Assembly: GCA_002477475.1 (NCBI GenBank)
Contig: DLPX01000059.1
Location: forward strand, 1 to 14,537
DNA: 14,537 nt
Origin: Proteobacteria bacterium UBA7447
GTDB taxonomy: Bacteria; Pseudomonadota; Gammaproteobacteria; Arenicellales; UBA868
Direction: 5' to 3'
A program made the translations under genes and the position numbers. Positions 7,997-14,537 of the stretch are shown here, in pieces (position 1 is the first letter of the stretch; each line of letters opens with the position of its first letter). A model generated the notes under the pieces. The model did not search any database and was not told the origin of the DNA. It saw nothing but the letters and a program-made list of their open reading frames with translations.

Positions 7997-9736
7997 ATGT
8001 CCGTCGTACTAAATCAGATAAGCCCACGCGAGGGGAAGCCTCATCTAGGCAAGTCAGACGTATTCGCGGGGCTTCGACCGCCAGAGCGGGTTTGCAAACT
8101 GGACCGGATGGGCGCTGCATTTCCGACTCGTCTCAGCTTTATGCGGTTGTTGCTGCGTCGGATGTCCAGTGAGGGTTGGCAGATGAAGCGGGGACAATTT
8201 GAGCTCGACGAGAACGGCTATGGAACGGCCGTGTACACCGCGCAACTTCCTGATCGTGCCTATTCCCTGATCGCATTCGCCAACCCTCTCGCCGATGAGG
8301 ACAGAACCGACCGCGTTATTGCTTCGGCCTGGGACGCGGCATTTGTCCTGTTTGACGGCATACCCTCGCAAAAGGATATTGATCGACTCAGGACACAGGC
8401 GCCGCTGCAGGAAGCAGGGCGATTTGAGGCGACAGATCTTGTCATCTCCCGTGCCAACCGCAGTCTCCGCCTCTTTGAGTATGTGTGTGATTGTCTTTCC
8501 CGCGGCGAGCAGCCTGAGGCGACAAAGCTCAATGAAGTAGGCTATTTGATGCGGACAACCGCCGTGTACGGCAATGGCAAGTTCGGGATCAGTGATCGCT
8601 CCCGGATTGCGTCGCGCGTAGAGACGCAAAATTCTTTTCAGGCTGAGATGTTGACGGTATTTCTGATCCGACAGTTCACGTTCGATCAGCTCGAGCATAT
8701 CGCTGCTTGCCGCGCCGGCGGAAAGCCGGCGGTATTGGCACCGAGTCTGAAAAGATCTCTGGGTATCGGTAATGCAACGGGTCTGGGTATGGCGCCTTTT
8801 GTTGTGAGCCACCCTGAACTTTTGCACCATTGGTTCCATGCTCGCGAGAGCGCTCTCGCCAGGGTCCGGGCCATGAAAGATATTTCGCCGGACGACGTAA
8901 AGCGTGCCCTTGAGCTCCAGCAGCGGGCCTACCAACACGTTAATGAGTGGCGGACATCCGACGAGGACTATCAACAGCGTAACCAGAAACTGCTGCGGGA
9001 TCTTCTCGAGCTCCGGTATTGGCTTGAGTGCGCAGATTCAGAGCAGCGCGCCGGGCAATTATGGGATGCGCTCTTTCAACGTGCTGAGGCGAGTTTCGAC
9101 CTTGACGGACAGGAACTGTTGTGCGCGCTGCTTATTGAGATCTACCCAGAGGCCTCAGAAGGGCTGGACGAGATGTTTCATGCCCATGAACCGGACCTGC
9201 TCCACATTACAGAAACGGTCAGAGCGACGCTAGAGAGATTGGACGGCCAGTATGGCTGGACTGACGACATTGACTTTTCAGCAGACGAGCAAAACGCACA
9301 CTTTTGGTATGTCTCTGAAAATAAGCTTGAGCCCAGATTCGGCCGCAGGGTTGAGGAGTCGGGAGCGGATCAGGAGATGCCAGTCGCGATTGCGAGGGAT
9401 ATGGCTGCTTTTCGCGAGGCCCTGCGAGGTTCAGACCCAGACCAGAGTCTGAGAGTATTCCTCCAGGAGTATCCAGAATTCCGCCACCTCGCGCGTCGGG
9501 CTCAGGTACTTGGGCGGTACCCTTATGGCGAGATCCGCGATAACCTAATCGCCGAAGACTGCTCTCCGCTTGATATCCTGCGGTTCAAGCTTTCTTTTTT
9601 TGGTGCGGCAAAATTTGATCCAAAATCATCTTTGTGGACGAGAATCACAATGTTTCAGGGCGCTCCCCTAATGAGCGAACTTGACCAGCCCTGGGCAGAT
9701 GACTGGTGGCTTTCGGTTGCGCCACAAAATGCCTGA
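7997..9736 (+). CDS. Uncharacterised 579-residue soluble protein, operon member
   Basis: I do not recognise a characterised domain. The product is charged, with no signal peptide or membrane segment, and looks mostly helical in the middle (about 280-370). Distinctive phrases are FPTRLSFMRLLLRRM near residue 45, the FWYVSENKLEPRFGRR block near residue 430, and YPYGEIRDNLIAEDCSPLD near residue 510. Together with the neat codon periodicity, these suggest a genuine conserved protein. The ATG at 7997 follows a purine-rich ribosome binding site (AAGGAAAAGAGA, 7975-7986) and is preferred to the GTG at 7916, which abuts the upstream stop and would add 27 unremarkable residues. The 81-base gap before it is the only sizable gap in this operon. 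Its stop overlaps the next start by one base (TGATG), coupling it to the DUF3726-like protein; a complex of the two is plausible but unproven. Confidence 0.85.
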   Translation: MSVVLNQISPREGKPHLGKSDVFAGLRPPERVCKLDRMGAAFPTRLSFMRLLLRRMSSEGWQMKRGQFELDENGYGTAVYTAQLPDRAYSLIAFANPLADEDRTDRVIASAWDAAFVLFDGIPSQKDIDRLRTQAPLQEAGRFEATDLVISRANRSLRLFEYVCDCLSRGEQPEATKLNEVGYLMRTTAVYGNGKFGISDRSRIASRVETQNSFQAEMLTVFLIRQFTFDQLEHIAACRAGGKPAVLAPSLKRSLGIGNATGLGMAPFVVSHPELLHHWFHARESALARVRAMKDISPDDVKRALELQQRAYQHVNEWRTSDEDYQQRNQKLLRDLLELRYWLECADSEQRAGQLWDALFQRAEASFDLDGQELLCALLIEIYPEASEGLDEMFHAHEPDLLHITETVRATLERLDGQYGWTDDIDFSADEQNAHFWYVSENKLEPRFGRRVEESGADQEMPVAIARDMAAFREALRGSDPDQSLRVFLQEYPEFRHLARRAQVLGRYPYGEIRDNLIAEDCSPLDILRFKLSFFGAAKFDPKSSLWTRITMFQGAPLMSELDQPWADDWWLSVAPQNA

Positions 9737-10455
9737 TGCGCCAGTCCTCCACGGAGTTCAGTCAACTTCTTCTTAAAGCCGGTCGCGGGGTTGGACTCCC
9801 ACTGGGGGTCGCGGAGGACCTGATTGTCCCTGTTATCTGGCTTCAGATTTGCGGATTCCCGGGAGAATGCGAAGTCCAGGCAGCGCTTGCTGCGCTCGAT
9901 GAAGGGCGGACTGAGGCACGCTTTCCTGACCTCTTTAACAAAGAGGAAGCAATTCCCTCAGGCAGAGTATCTGCGGTGTACCTCGCCACCGCGGCTTGCG
10001 ATTTACTTCAGTTGGATTGGCCTGAAATAGGTGAGGAAGTCTTACTACCTGAAATAGAAAGCCCGCGACTGGTTGCGGCATCGCTGGCGCTTTCCCATCG
10101 CCTTCTAAGGCGAAAGCATTTTCTAAAGATAGTAGCGCCTGACGAAGTTTTTATCTCTGGCCCGGGCGCAGAGATAATCTGCGTGGGAAAAGAGCCTCAA
10201 CATCGAACCCCGAGCGGGAGAAGAGAGGGGGTAATCCGCCTGTCGGCAGAACAGTCCGGGTTTGACGGCGCAGGCACAGTACTGATTGATCGTGTGAAAG
10301 AGGAGCGGTTCTTCGAGGTTTGCCGTCTCAAAGGGCTTTGCGCTAGCCCGGCAATTATCGCTCAGCTGAAGGCTTTCTCAGATCGGTTGCTGGTTCCCGA
10401 GTCGGAGCATTCTCTAAAGTTCGGCGCAGGTGCCGGGATAGTTGACTCGGACTGA
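9736..10455 (+). CDS. DUF3726-like protein, function unknown
   Basis: The 239-residue soluble product starts with a segment (about residues 3-45: STEFSQLLLKAGRGVGLPLG, then a GVAEDLIVPVIWLQICGFPG stretch) that resembles the opening of DUF3726 proteins. As I recall them, those have an N-terminal pattern of E-x-x-x-x-KAARGAG-x-x-x-GLAEE followed by a Trp-Leu helix. The match is from memory and would need a profile search. No transmembrane segment, cofactor motif or catalytic signature is evident. The ATG is embedded in TGATG with the previous stop, and the 3' end overlaps the MFS transporter by 14 bases, so it is tightly embedded in the five-gene unit. A longer start at GTG 9706 is possible but would overlap the upstream gene by about 30 bases. 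A role in assembly or regulation of the pathway enzymes is only a guess. Confidence 0.72.
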   Translation: MRQSSTEFSQLLLKAGRGVGLPLGVAEDLIVPVIWLQICGFPGECEVQAALAALDEGRTEARFPDLFNKEEAIPSGRVSAVYLATAACDLLQLDWPEIGEEVLLPEIESPRLVAASLALSHRLLRRKHFLKIVAPDEVFISGPGAEIICVGKEPQHRTPSGRREGVIRLSAEQSGFDGAGTVLIDRVKEERFFEVCRLKGLCASPAIIAQLKAFSDRLLVPESEHSLKFGAGAGIVDSD

Positions 10456-11644
10456 GTTCGGAGCTCGCCGCTGGTGGATGCTGGCAGGCTTGTGGTTTTG
10501 CTATATGGCTCTCGGGCTCAGCATGGCGAGTCTGGCACCGTTGGTGTCAGAGATTGAAGCAGACCTTCGTTTCAGTCATAGCGCAATGGGCACCGTCATG
10601 GGTGCTTGGCAGTTCGTTTATATCTTTGCTGCGATTCCTTGCGGCATGCTTCTGGACCGTATCGGCGCCAGGTGGGGATTAGCGATTGGCGCCCTGATTA
10701 TGGGGCTTTCCGGGATTCTTAGGGGATTCGCCGGGGAATATCTGGAGCTGCTGGTCGCTGTGGCGCTCTTTGGGCTCGGGGGTCCATTGGTCTCTGCAGG
10801 AGCGCCCAAAGTCGTTCGCGAGCATTTTGAAGGCGCGCACCGGGGACTCGCAATGGGTATCTACATCACAGGCCCAGGTATTGGAGCCGTGGCCGCGCTG
10901 GGTCTCACTCAATCAGTTGCTCTCCCTTTGTTGGAGGGAAACTGGCGGTTGCTTCTTCAGATCTGGGGATGGGTATGCATTGCCTCGGGAGTGTTCTGGC
11001 TGTTGGTGGCAAGGGATGACGTCGCAAAAGCGGTTGAAAGCGAGGGAAAGATCGGCCTGTCGAATCTGGCGGAAGTAATAAGGATTCCGGCAGTTCGGCT
11101 GATTCTGTTGATGAGCGTGGCCGTGTTCGCAATAAACCATGGGATGGGCAATTGGCTTGTTGAGATGCTAAAAAACCTTGGCGCCAGTCCAAGCAAAGCC
11201 AGTGCGCTTGCGACGATACCCGTGGCCGTCGGGGTGTTGAGTGCGTTGACGCTCCCTCGGATGGCGGTGGGATCGCGGCGATTCGCGGTGCTCACTCTGC
11301 TGTTTGCATGTTCCACTTTGGCCAGTCTTTCCCTGCTCGCTCAGCCACATGGCATGTGGCTTTATGTCACCCTTGTGGTCGAGGGGATCGCGGCGGGCTC
11401 CATGATGACCGTTCTGGTGCTTACCCTGGTCGAAGTCCCCGGAGTGGGGGCCAGGCGATCTGGCACGGCCGGAGGGTTTTTCTTCTCTGCAGCAGAAGTC
11501 GGAGGAGTCGGGGGACCGGTATTGATCGGTATCCTGTTTAGTGCTCACGGGCACTTCAGCAGCAGCCTGATGGTGCTTGCGTTTTTAGGAGTTGTACTTT
11601 TGATGGGCGTCTTCCCATTGCGTCGACTTCTAAGAGCAAATTAG
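10442..11644 (+). CDS. Major facilitator superfamily transporter (CynX/NimT-like)
   Basis: The 400-residue product has about twelve hydrophobic segments in the 6+6 MFS arrangement, with a short soluble loop around residues 190-205. Motif A between segments 2 and 3 is visible as GMLLDRIGARWG (68-79). The overall look is of the anion/organic-acid branch that includes CynX and NimT, but substrate cannot be deduced. The TTG start overlaps the DUF3726-like gene by 14 bases and gives a short N-terminus (MTRTEFGARRWW) ahead of segment 1; an ATG at codon 13 would cut into that segment, so TTG is preferred. As the last gene of the operon it is the likely uptake or efflux route for the compound handled by the DddP-like and M19 proteins. 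DddP-linked transporters are more often BCCT family, so an MFS partner is a point against a simple DMSP story. Confidence 0.9.
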   Translation: MTRTEFGARRWWMLAGLWFCYMALGLSMASLAPLVSEIEADLRFSHSAMGTVMGAWQFVYIFAAIPCGMLLDRIGARWGLAIGALIMGLSGILRGFAGEYLELLVAVALFGLGGPLVSAGAPKVVREHFEGAHRGLAMGIYITGPGIGAVAALGLTQSVALPLLEGNWRLLLQIWGWVCIASGVFWLLVARDDVAKAVESEGKIGLSNLAEVIRIPAVRLILLMSVAVFAINHGMGNWLVEMLKNLGASPSKASALATIPVAVGVLSALTLPRMAVGSRRFAVLTLLFACSTLASLSLLAQPHGMWLYVTLVVEGIAAGSMMTVLVLTLVEVPGVGARRSGTAGGFFFSAAEVGGVGGPVLIGILFSAHGHFSSSLMVLAFLGVVLLMGVFPLRRLLRAN

Positions 11645-11689
11645 TGAAGAGCTGCGCCTCTCATTGGCTCTAGGGGCCGGAGGGAGGCT

Positions 11690-11718
11690 TTGACAAGGCC
11701 ACGCCGCCGCCGGATACT
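11690..11718 (+). promoter_or_regulatory. Candidate sigma70 promoter for the Amt-GGDEF gene
   Basis: A perfect -35 hexamer TTGACA (11690-11695) is followed after 17 bases by GATACT (11713-11718), four of six matches to TATAAT. Transcription would begin around 11725, leaving a leader of about 40 bases before the ATG at 11765. The gap of 120 bases after the MFS stop and this element suggest the gene is transcribed independently of the upstream operon. No good -24/-12 element was seen in this gap, unlike in the one after the gene. Confidence 0.5.
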
Positions 11719-11750
11719 GATCGCGCGTTCTGGAATGACCGGGATCGAAT

Positions 11751-11756
11751 AAAGGA
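11751..11756 (+). promoter_or_regulatory. Ribosome binding site deciding the Amt-GGDEF start
   Basis: AAAGGA lies eight bases before the ATG at 11765. An earlier ATG at 11756 overlaps this element and leaves no spacing, so 11765 (protein beginning MNQIDMVW) is preferred. Confidence 0.6.
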
Positions 11757-11764
11757 TGGTCCAA

Positions 11765-13627
11765 ATGAATCAGATTGACATGGTCTGGATTCTCTTCTGC
11801 TCCTGCATGGTGTTGTTCATGCAGGCGGGATTCAGTTGTCTTGAGGCTGGATTAATTCGGGCCAAGAATACGATCAACGTTGTAATCAAAAACACCGTAG
11901 ATTTTGCGATCAGCGTTGTTGGATTTGCACTGATTGGATTCAGCGTCATGTTCGGCCCCTCTCTGGGCGGATGGATTGGCGAGCCTTTCTCGCTAATGGA
12001 ATCTTTGGATTCCTACACCTACCTTGTCTTCATTTTCCAGGCGATGTTCTGCGCAACCGCAACCACAATCCTATCGGGAGCAGTGGCAGAGCGAATGTCA
12101 TTTTATGGCTACTGTTGCGTCGCAATCTTTATGGTGCTCCTGGTCTATCCGATAGTGGGCCACTGGATCTGGGGCGGGCTGTTTTTCTCCGGGGGAGAAG
12201 AGGCCTGGCTGACCAATTTGGGATTTCATGACTTTGCCGGTTCTACCGCGGTTCATTCAGTTGGGGGATGGGTCGCGTTGGCCGCGATTATTCATATCGG
12301 CCCCCGGATTGGACGCTTCGACGATGAGAGAGGAATTGAGCCGAATAGTGTCACCCTGACCTCGCTCGGTGTGTTTCTTCTCTGGTTTGGCTGGTTGGGA
12401 TTTAATGGGGGAAGCACTCTTGCGGCGTCAGACCAAGTACCGATTATCGTCACGAACACAATTGTCGGGGGAGTCTTTGGTATTGTGGCGACCCTTTTAC
12501 TCACCCGTATTCGGTATGGAAAGCCACACGCGCTGGATATCCTAAATGGGAGTTTGGGTGGACTTGTGGCGGTGACGGCAAATTGTGATGCGGTACTTCC
12601 CTGGATGGCTGCGACTATCGGGTTTGTCGGAGGCTTGGTTGTTGTCTTCTTTGGAGAACTGCTAGCGCGATTTAAGTTGGACGATGCGGTGGGTGCCATT
12701 CCCGTGCATCTTGGCGCGGGGATCTGGGGAACGCTCGCCGTGGCATTATTTGTTCCGGCGCCTGATGGCCTAAACATGCTCTCGTTTTTGGGGATTCAAG
12801 CACTGGGCGTCATCGTTGTCGGCGGATATGTGTTCCCGCTGGCCCTGCTGTTCTTTTATATAAGCGGAAAGTTCGTTTCCTACAGGGTCACCCCGCAGGC
12901 TGAAGTGGTCGGATTGAACATTATTGAGCACGATGCGCAAACCTCAACTCTCGATCTCATCCGGCAGATGAGTTACCAGGCGAGCACCGGGAATTTTTCA
13001 AAGCCCGTAGCAGTCGATGTCCAGACTGAGGCACACCATATCGCAACGTTTTATAACGCAGTGCTGGATCGTGTGAATACGGAGGAACGGGAGAAGAACA
13101 CCGCTCTCGAGCAGGCCACATGGCTTGCAGAGCACGATCCGTTAACAGAATGCCTGAACCGCCGCACCTGGTACGATCGATTTTGTCAGGATCTGGATCA
13201 ATTGGATCCTGACATTGCGTCATGCAGCGTAGCGATGCTGGATATTGATCACTTCAAGAAGGTCAATGACACTTTTGGCCATATTGCGGGGGACGCCGCA
13301 ATCCTGCACGTGGTTCACCGAGTTCGTGCTGCGTTGAGTGACGGGGCACAGTTTGGGCGTTTTGGGGGAGAAGAGTTTGTGATTTATCTTGTCCAAGAAC
13401 CCGACGAATCCAAAAAAGATTCAGGGTTCGAACAGCTTGCCGACCGCGTTCGTCGCGCCGTTGACGAGAGTCCTCTCAATTTTGACGGCCAAGTGATCCC
13501 GCTGACAGTGAGTGCTGGGGTGACCACTCACCGGACGGGGGAAGAACCAGGTGAGACGCTGAACCGCGCTGATCAAGCCTTATACAGAGCAAAACAAAGC
13601 GGCCGAAACCAGGTGCAAACACTTTAG
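11765..13627 (+). CDS. Ammonium transporter fused to a diguanylate cyclase (Amt-GGDEF)
   Basis: The 620-residue product has two domains. Residues 1-390 are a full Amt/Mep/Rh channel of about eleven segments, with the twin histidines at His164 (AVHSVGG) and His315 (PVHLGAG), candidate gate phenylalanines Phe95 and Phe213, and the conserved tail VGLNIIEHD (382-390). A linker (about 391-452) with a helical signalling-type stretch follows. The GGDEF domain starts at DPLTECLNRR (458-467), with LDIDHFKKVNDTFGH (492-506) and an intact active-site GGEEF (534-538). The inhibitory I-site is absent: RxxD is SDGA at the expected position. The protein should conduct or sense ammonium at the inner membrane and make cyclic-di-GMP from GTP in the cytoplasm. 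Amt-GGDEF fusions are known in other Gammaproteobacteria such as Shewanella, to my knowledge. Direction of control (ammonium on or off) cannot be told from sequence. Confidence 0.96.
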   Translation: MNQIDMVWILFCSCMVLFMQAGFSCLEAGLIRAKNTINVVIKNTVDFAISVVGFALIGFSVMFGPSLGGWIGEPFSLMESLDSYTYLVFIFQAMFCATATTILSGAVAERMSFYGYCCVAIFMVLLVYPIVGHWIWGGLFFSGGEEAWLTNLGFHDFAGSTAVHSVGGWVALAAIIHIGPRIGRFDDERGIEPNSVTLTSLGVFLLWFGWLGFNGGSTLAASDQVPIIVTNTIVGGVFGIVATLLLTRIRYGKPHALDILNGSLGGLVAVTANCDAVLPWMAATIGFVGGLVVVFFGELLARFKLDDAVGAIPVHLGAGIWGTLAVALFVPAPDGLNMLSFLGIQALGVIVVGGYVFPLALLFFYISGKFVSYRVTPQAEVVGLNIIEHDAQTSTLDLIRQMSYQASTGNFSKPVAVDVQTEAHHIATFYNAVLDRVNTEEREKNTALEQATWLAEHDPLTECLNRRTWYDRFCQDLDQLDPDIASCSVAMLDIDHFKKVNDTFGHIAGDAAILHVVHRVRAALSDGAQFGRFGGEEFVIYLVQEPDESKKDSGFEQLADRVRRAVDESPLNFDGQVIPLTVSAGVTTHRTGEEPGETLNRADQALYRAKQSGRNQVQTL

Positions 13628-13696
13628 CCAAGGCATTGTCACCGGAGCGCTAGCCCTCGGGACGCCAAGGCGCGATACGGTGGAAACTCCGCTGAT

Positions 13697-13713
13697 TGCG
13701 CGTTTCAGGTGCG
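13697..13713 (+). promoter_or_regulatory. Possible NtrC-type enhancer site
   Basis: TGCGCG-N5-GGTGCG is an imperfect inverted repeat matching the NtrC consensus TGCACC-N5-GGTGCA at nine of twelve positions. Its centre lies about 105 bases upstream of the start point inferred from the sigma54 element, the normal distance for an enhancer-binding protein. The left half-site is poor, and another sigma54 activator could be the true regulator. A run of T residues and A/T-rich DNA between site and promoter would favour bending; I see no good IHF consensus. Confidence 0.35.
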
Positions 13714-13784
13714 TCTTACTCTGACGTCGCCCCAATGTGGCACATCGAAAGCCGTTATTTTTTTTAAACATTATCGTAATTCTT

Positions 13785-13800
13785 TGGCACGAATATTGCT
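13785..13800 (+). promoter_or_regulatory. Sigma54 (RpoN) -24/-12 promoter
   Basis: TGGCAC (13785-13790), five bases, then TTGC (13796-13799) followed by T is an exact match to the sigma54 consensus TGGCAC-N5-TTGCW. The GG (13786-13787) and GC (13798-13799) are separated by the obligatory ten bases. Transcription should start near 13811, about 35 bases before the ATG at 13846 and correctly oriented for it. Such promoters require an ATP-dependent enhancer-binding activator, for example NtrC under nitrogen limitation. Confidence 0.85.
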
Positions 13801-13832
13801 TCTTTAAAAGAACGAATCTAAAAAATTCAACA

Positions 13833-13839
13833 AAAGGAG
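13833..13839 (+). promoter_or_regulatory. Strong Shine-Dalgarno for the 207-residue gene
   Basis: AAAGGAG ends six bases before the ATG at 13846, the best ribosome binding site in the window. It fixes the start codon and implies high translation once the sigma54 promoter fires. Confidence 0.8.
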
Positions 13840-13845
13840 TTAAAA

Positions 13846-14469
13846 ATGATTGCTTCCCAAAGAATAGTTGTGCCACACGCAGGAAAAACGGAAATAGCCC
13901 TAAATCGAATGAGGAACGCAGCTGGAATCTTTTCAAGAAATGGTGCGTCATCCGTGTGGATCGCTCGAGTTCAGGCAGGTTTCGACGCCGGCAGTTTCCA
14001 TCTGTACAACGTTTTCGAGTCCCTGAGTCATACTGCTGAAGTGGCGGTCGAGTTAGAGACGGATCCCGCGTGGCAAGCACTAAGTATGGAAATCGACGCC
14101 GGACCGGCATCAGACGACAGAGGGCCTTCTATTTGGCGACGGGTTTATGGTGATACTGATGATGAAAACGATGATGCAGTGATGCAACGGTCCTACGTCA
14201 TGCCTCAATCTAATATTGCATCCGCTCTTGAATTAATGCCAGAGATTCAGAAGTTACTCGTCGACTATAACGTACGTACTCAAGTATGGATGCCAGTTGT
14301 TGCGGCAGACATGACAAGAATAACGGTTACATATTCTTCTCACGATACTGCAACGCTTGCAACGTTTATGGACAACGTTGGCACATCAAGTGCGTTTCAT
14401 GAGATCCTCTCAAAAGCGAGCACACTCGGCACCCTAGATCGATCCAGTTTTCTTGTTACACAAAGATAA
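13846..14469 (+). CDS. Unrecognised 207-residue protein with two similar ferredoxin-like halves, sigma54-controlled
   Basis: I do not recognise a named family. The soluble product lacks signal or membrane segments and appears internally duplicated. Residues 7-101 and 117-205 each run strand (IVVP / YVMP), helix with ALNRM / ALELM, strand VWIARVQAG / VWMPVVAAD, a further strand, then an Ala-rich helix. They are joined by an acidic linker (GDTDDENDDAV, 102-112). This order suggests two dimeric alpha-beta barrel (ABM/NIPSNAP-like) domains, which would be a fold guess, not a function. It has a consensus -24/-12 promoter and a strong ribosome binding site, so it is probably induced strongly under a specific stress, nitrogen limitation being the best guess given the Amt-GGDEF gene upstream. 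Its DNA is visibly richer in A/T than the rest of the window, hinting at different ancestry. Confidence 0.82.
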   Translation: MIASQRIVVPHAGKTEIALNRMRNAAGIFSRNGASSVWIARVQAGFDAGSFHLYNVFESLSHTAEVAVELETDPAWQALSMEIDAGPASDDRGPSIWRRVYGDTDDENDDAVMQRSYVMPQSNIASALELMPEIQKLLVDYNVRTQVWMPVVAADMTRITVTYSSHDTATLATFMDNVGTSSAFHEILSKASTLGTLDRSSFLVTQR

Positions 14470-14537
14470 ATTAAATACTGAAGTCGTGAATCTGTTTTAA
14501 GAAAAGACTCTGGGCCTAGCTCGGATAGATTACCAAT

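Noticed and set aside
8713..8731. Perfect 7-bp stem (CGCCGGC, 5-base loop, GCCGGCG) resembling a terminator
   Set aside because: It is inside a coding region, encodes ordinary residues and is not followed by a T-run.
8844..8859. Perfect 16-base palindrome GCGAGAGCGCTCTCGC
   Set aside because: It occurs once, in frame within a helical coding segment (ARESALA), with no partner site or nearby promoter; chance is the simplest explanation.
8054..8974. 306-codon open frame on the minus strand
   Set aside because: It lies wholly inside the 579-residue gene, has no ribosome binding site or recognisable motif, and is a by-product of G/C-rich codon structure.
13678..13694. Hairpin CGGTGGA-AAC-TCCGCTG after the Amt-GGDEF gene as terminator
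   Set aside because: The stem needs two G-T pairs and has no following T-tract; a terminator is expected nearby but not demonstrable.
13580..14110. 176-codon minus-strand frame across the Amt-GGDEF end and the orphan gene start
   Set aside because: It covers the sigma54 promoter and the strong ribosome binding site of the opposite strand and shows no protein-like motifs.
14470..14537. Right-end tail after the orphan gene
   Set aside because: Sixty-eight bases with no start codon context, hairpin or promoter that I can support.

Overview
The window looks like a chromosomal stretch from a marine-type gammaproteobacterium. The left end has the TesA / YbbA / YbbP arrangement, a GDSL esterase divergent from an ABC transporter gene pair, that is familiar in Gammaproteobacteria. 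The rest carries a DddP-like M24-fold protein, a subtilase with an outer-membrane-type C-terminus, and an ammonium transporter fused to a diguanylate cyclase. A coastal or marine lineage such as the Halieaceae is my guess from this content, not something the sequence proves. All complete genes are on the + strand, packing is dense, and no gene-free stretch exceeds 300 bases (the longest is about 218 bases, 13628-13845).

Layout. (1) 1-182, minus strand: the 5' end of a secreted GDSL esterase/thioesterase (tesA-like), overlapping head-to-head with the start of ybbA. (2) 157-3329: ABC ATPase and FtsX-type permease, translationally coupled by ATGA. (3) 3388-5580: a secreted S8 subtilase with a probable C-terminal outer-membrane beta-barrel. 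(4) 5668-11644: a five-gene run with gaps of 1 and 81 bases and overlaps of 1 and 14 bases. It encodes a DddP-like M24-fold protein, an atypical M19 'dipeptidase', an unrecognised 579-residue soluble protein, a DUF3726-like protein and an MFS transporter. (5) 11765-13627: Amt-GGDEF fusion with its own sigma70-type promoter. (6) 13846-14469: an unrecognised protein with an internal duplication, in more A/T-rich DNA, preceded by a textbook sigma54 (-24/-12) promoter with a possible NtrC-type site about 100 bases upstream of the inferred start.

How the parts may work together. Region 4 reads as one catabolic unit. The MFS protein would import (or export) a small organic compound, the M24-fold and M19-fold proteins would act on it, and the two uncharacterised soluble proteins would complete the pathway. 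DddP homology makes DMSP the first candidate substrate, but the M19 protein has lost several metal ligands, so its chemistry need not be peptide hydrolysis. Regions 5 and 6 look like a nitrogen-status module: an ammonium channel whose cytoplasmic end makes cyclic-di-GMP, next to an orphan gene under sigma54 and perhaps NtrC control.

The strongest candidates for something undescribed are the five-gene operon of region 4 and the sigma54-driven orphan of region 6.
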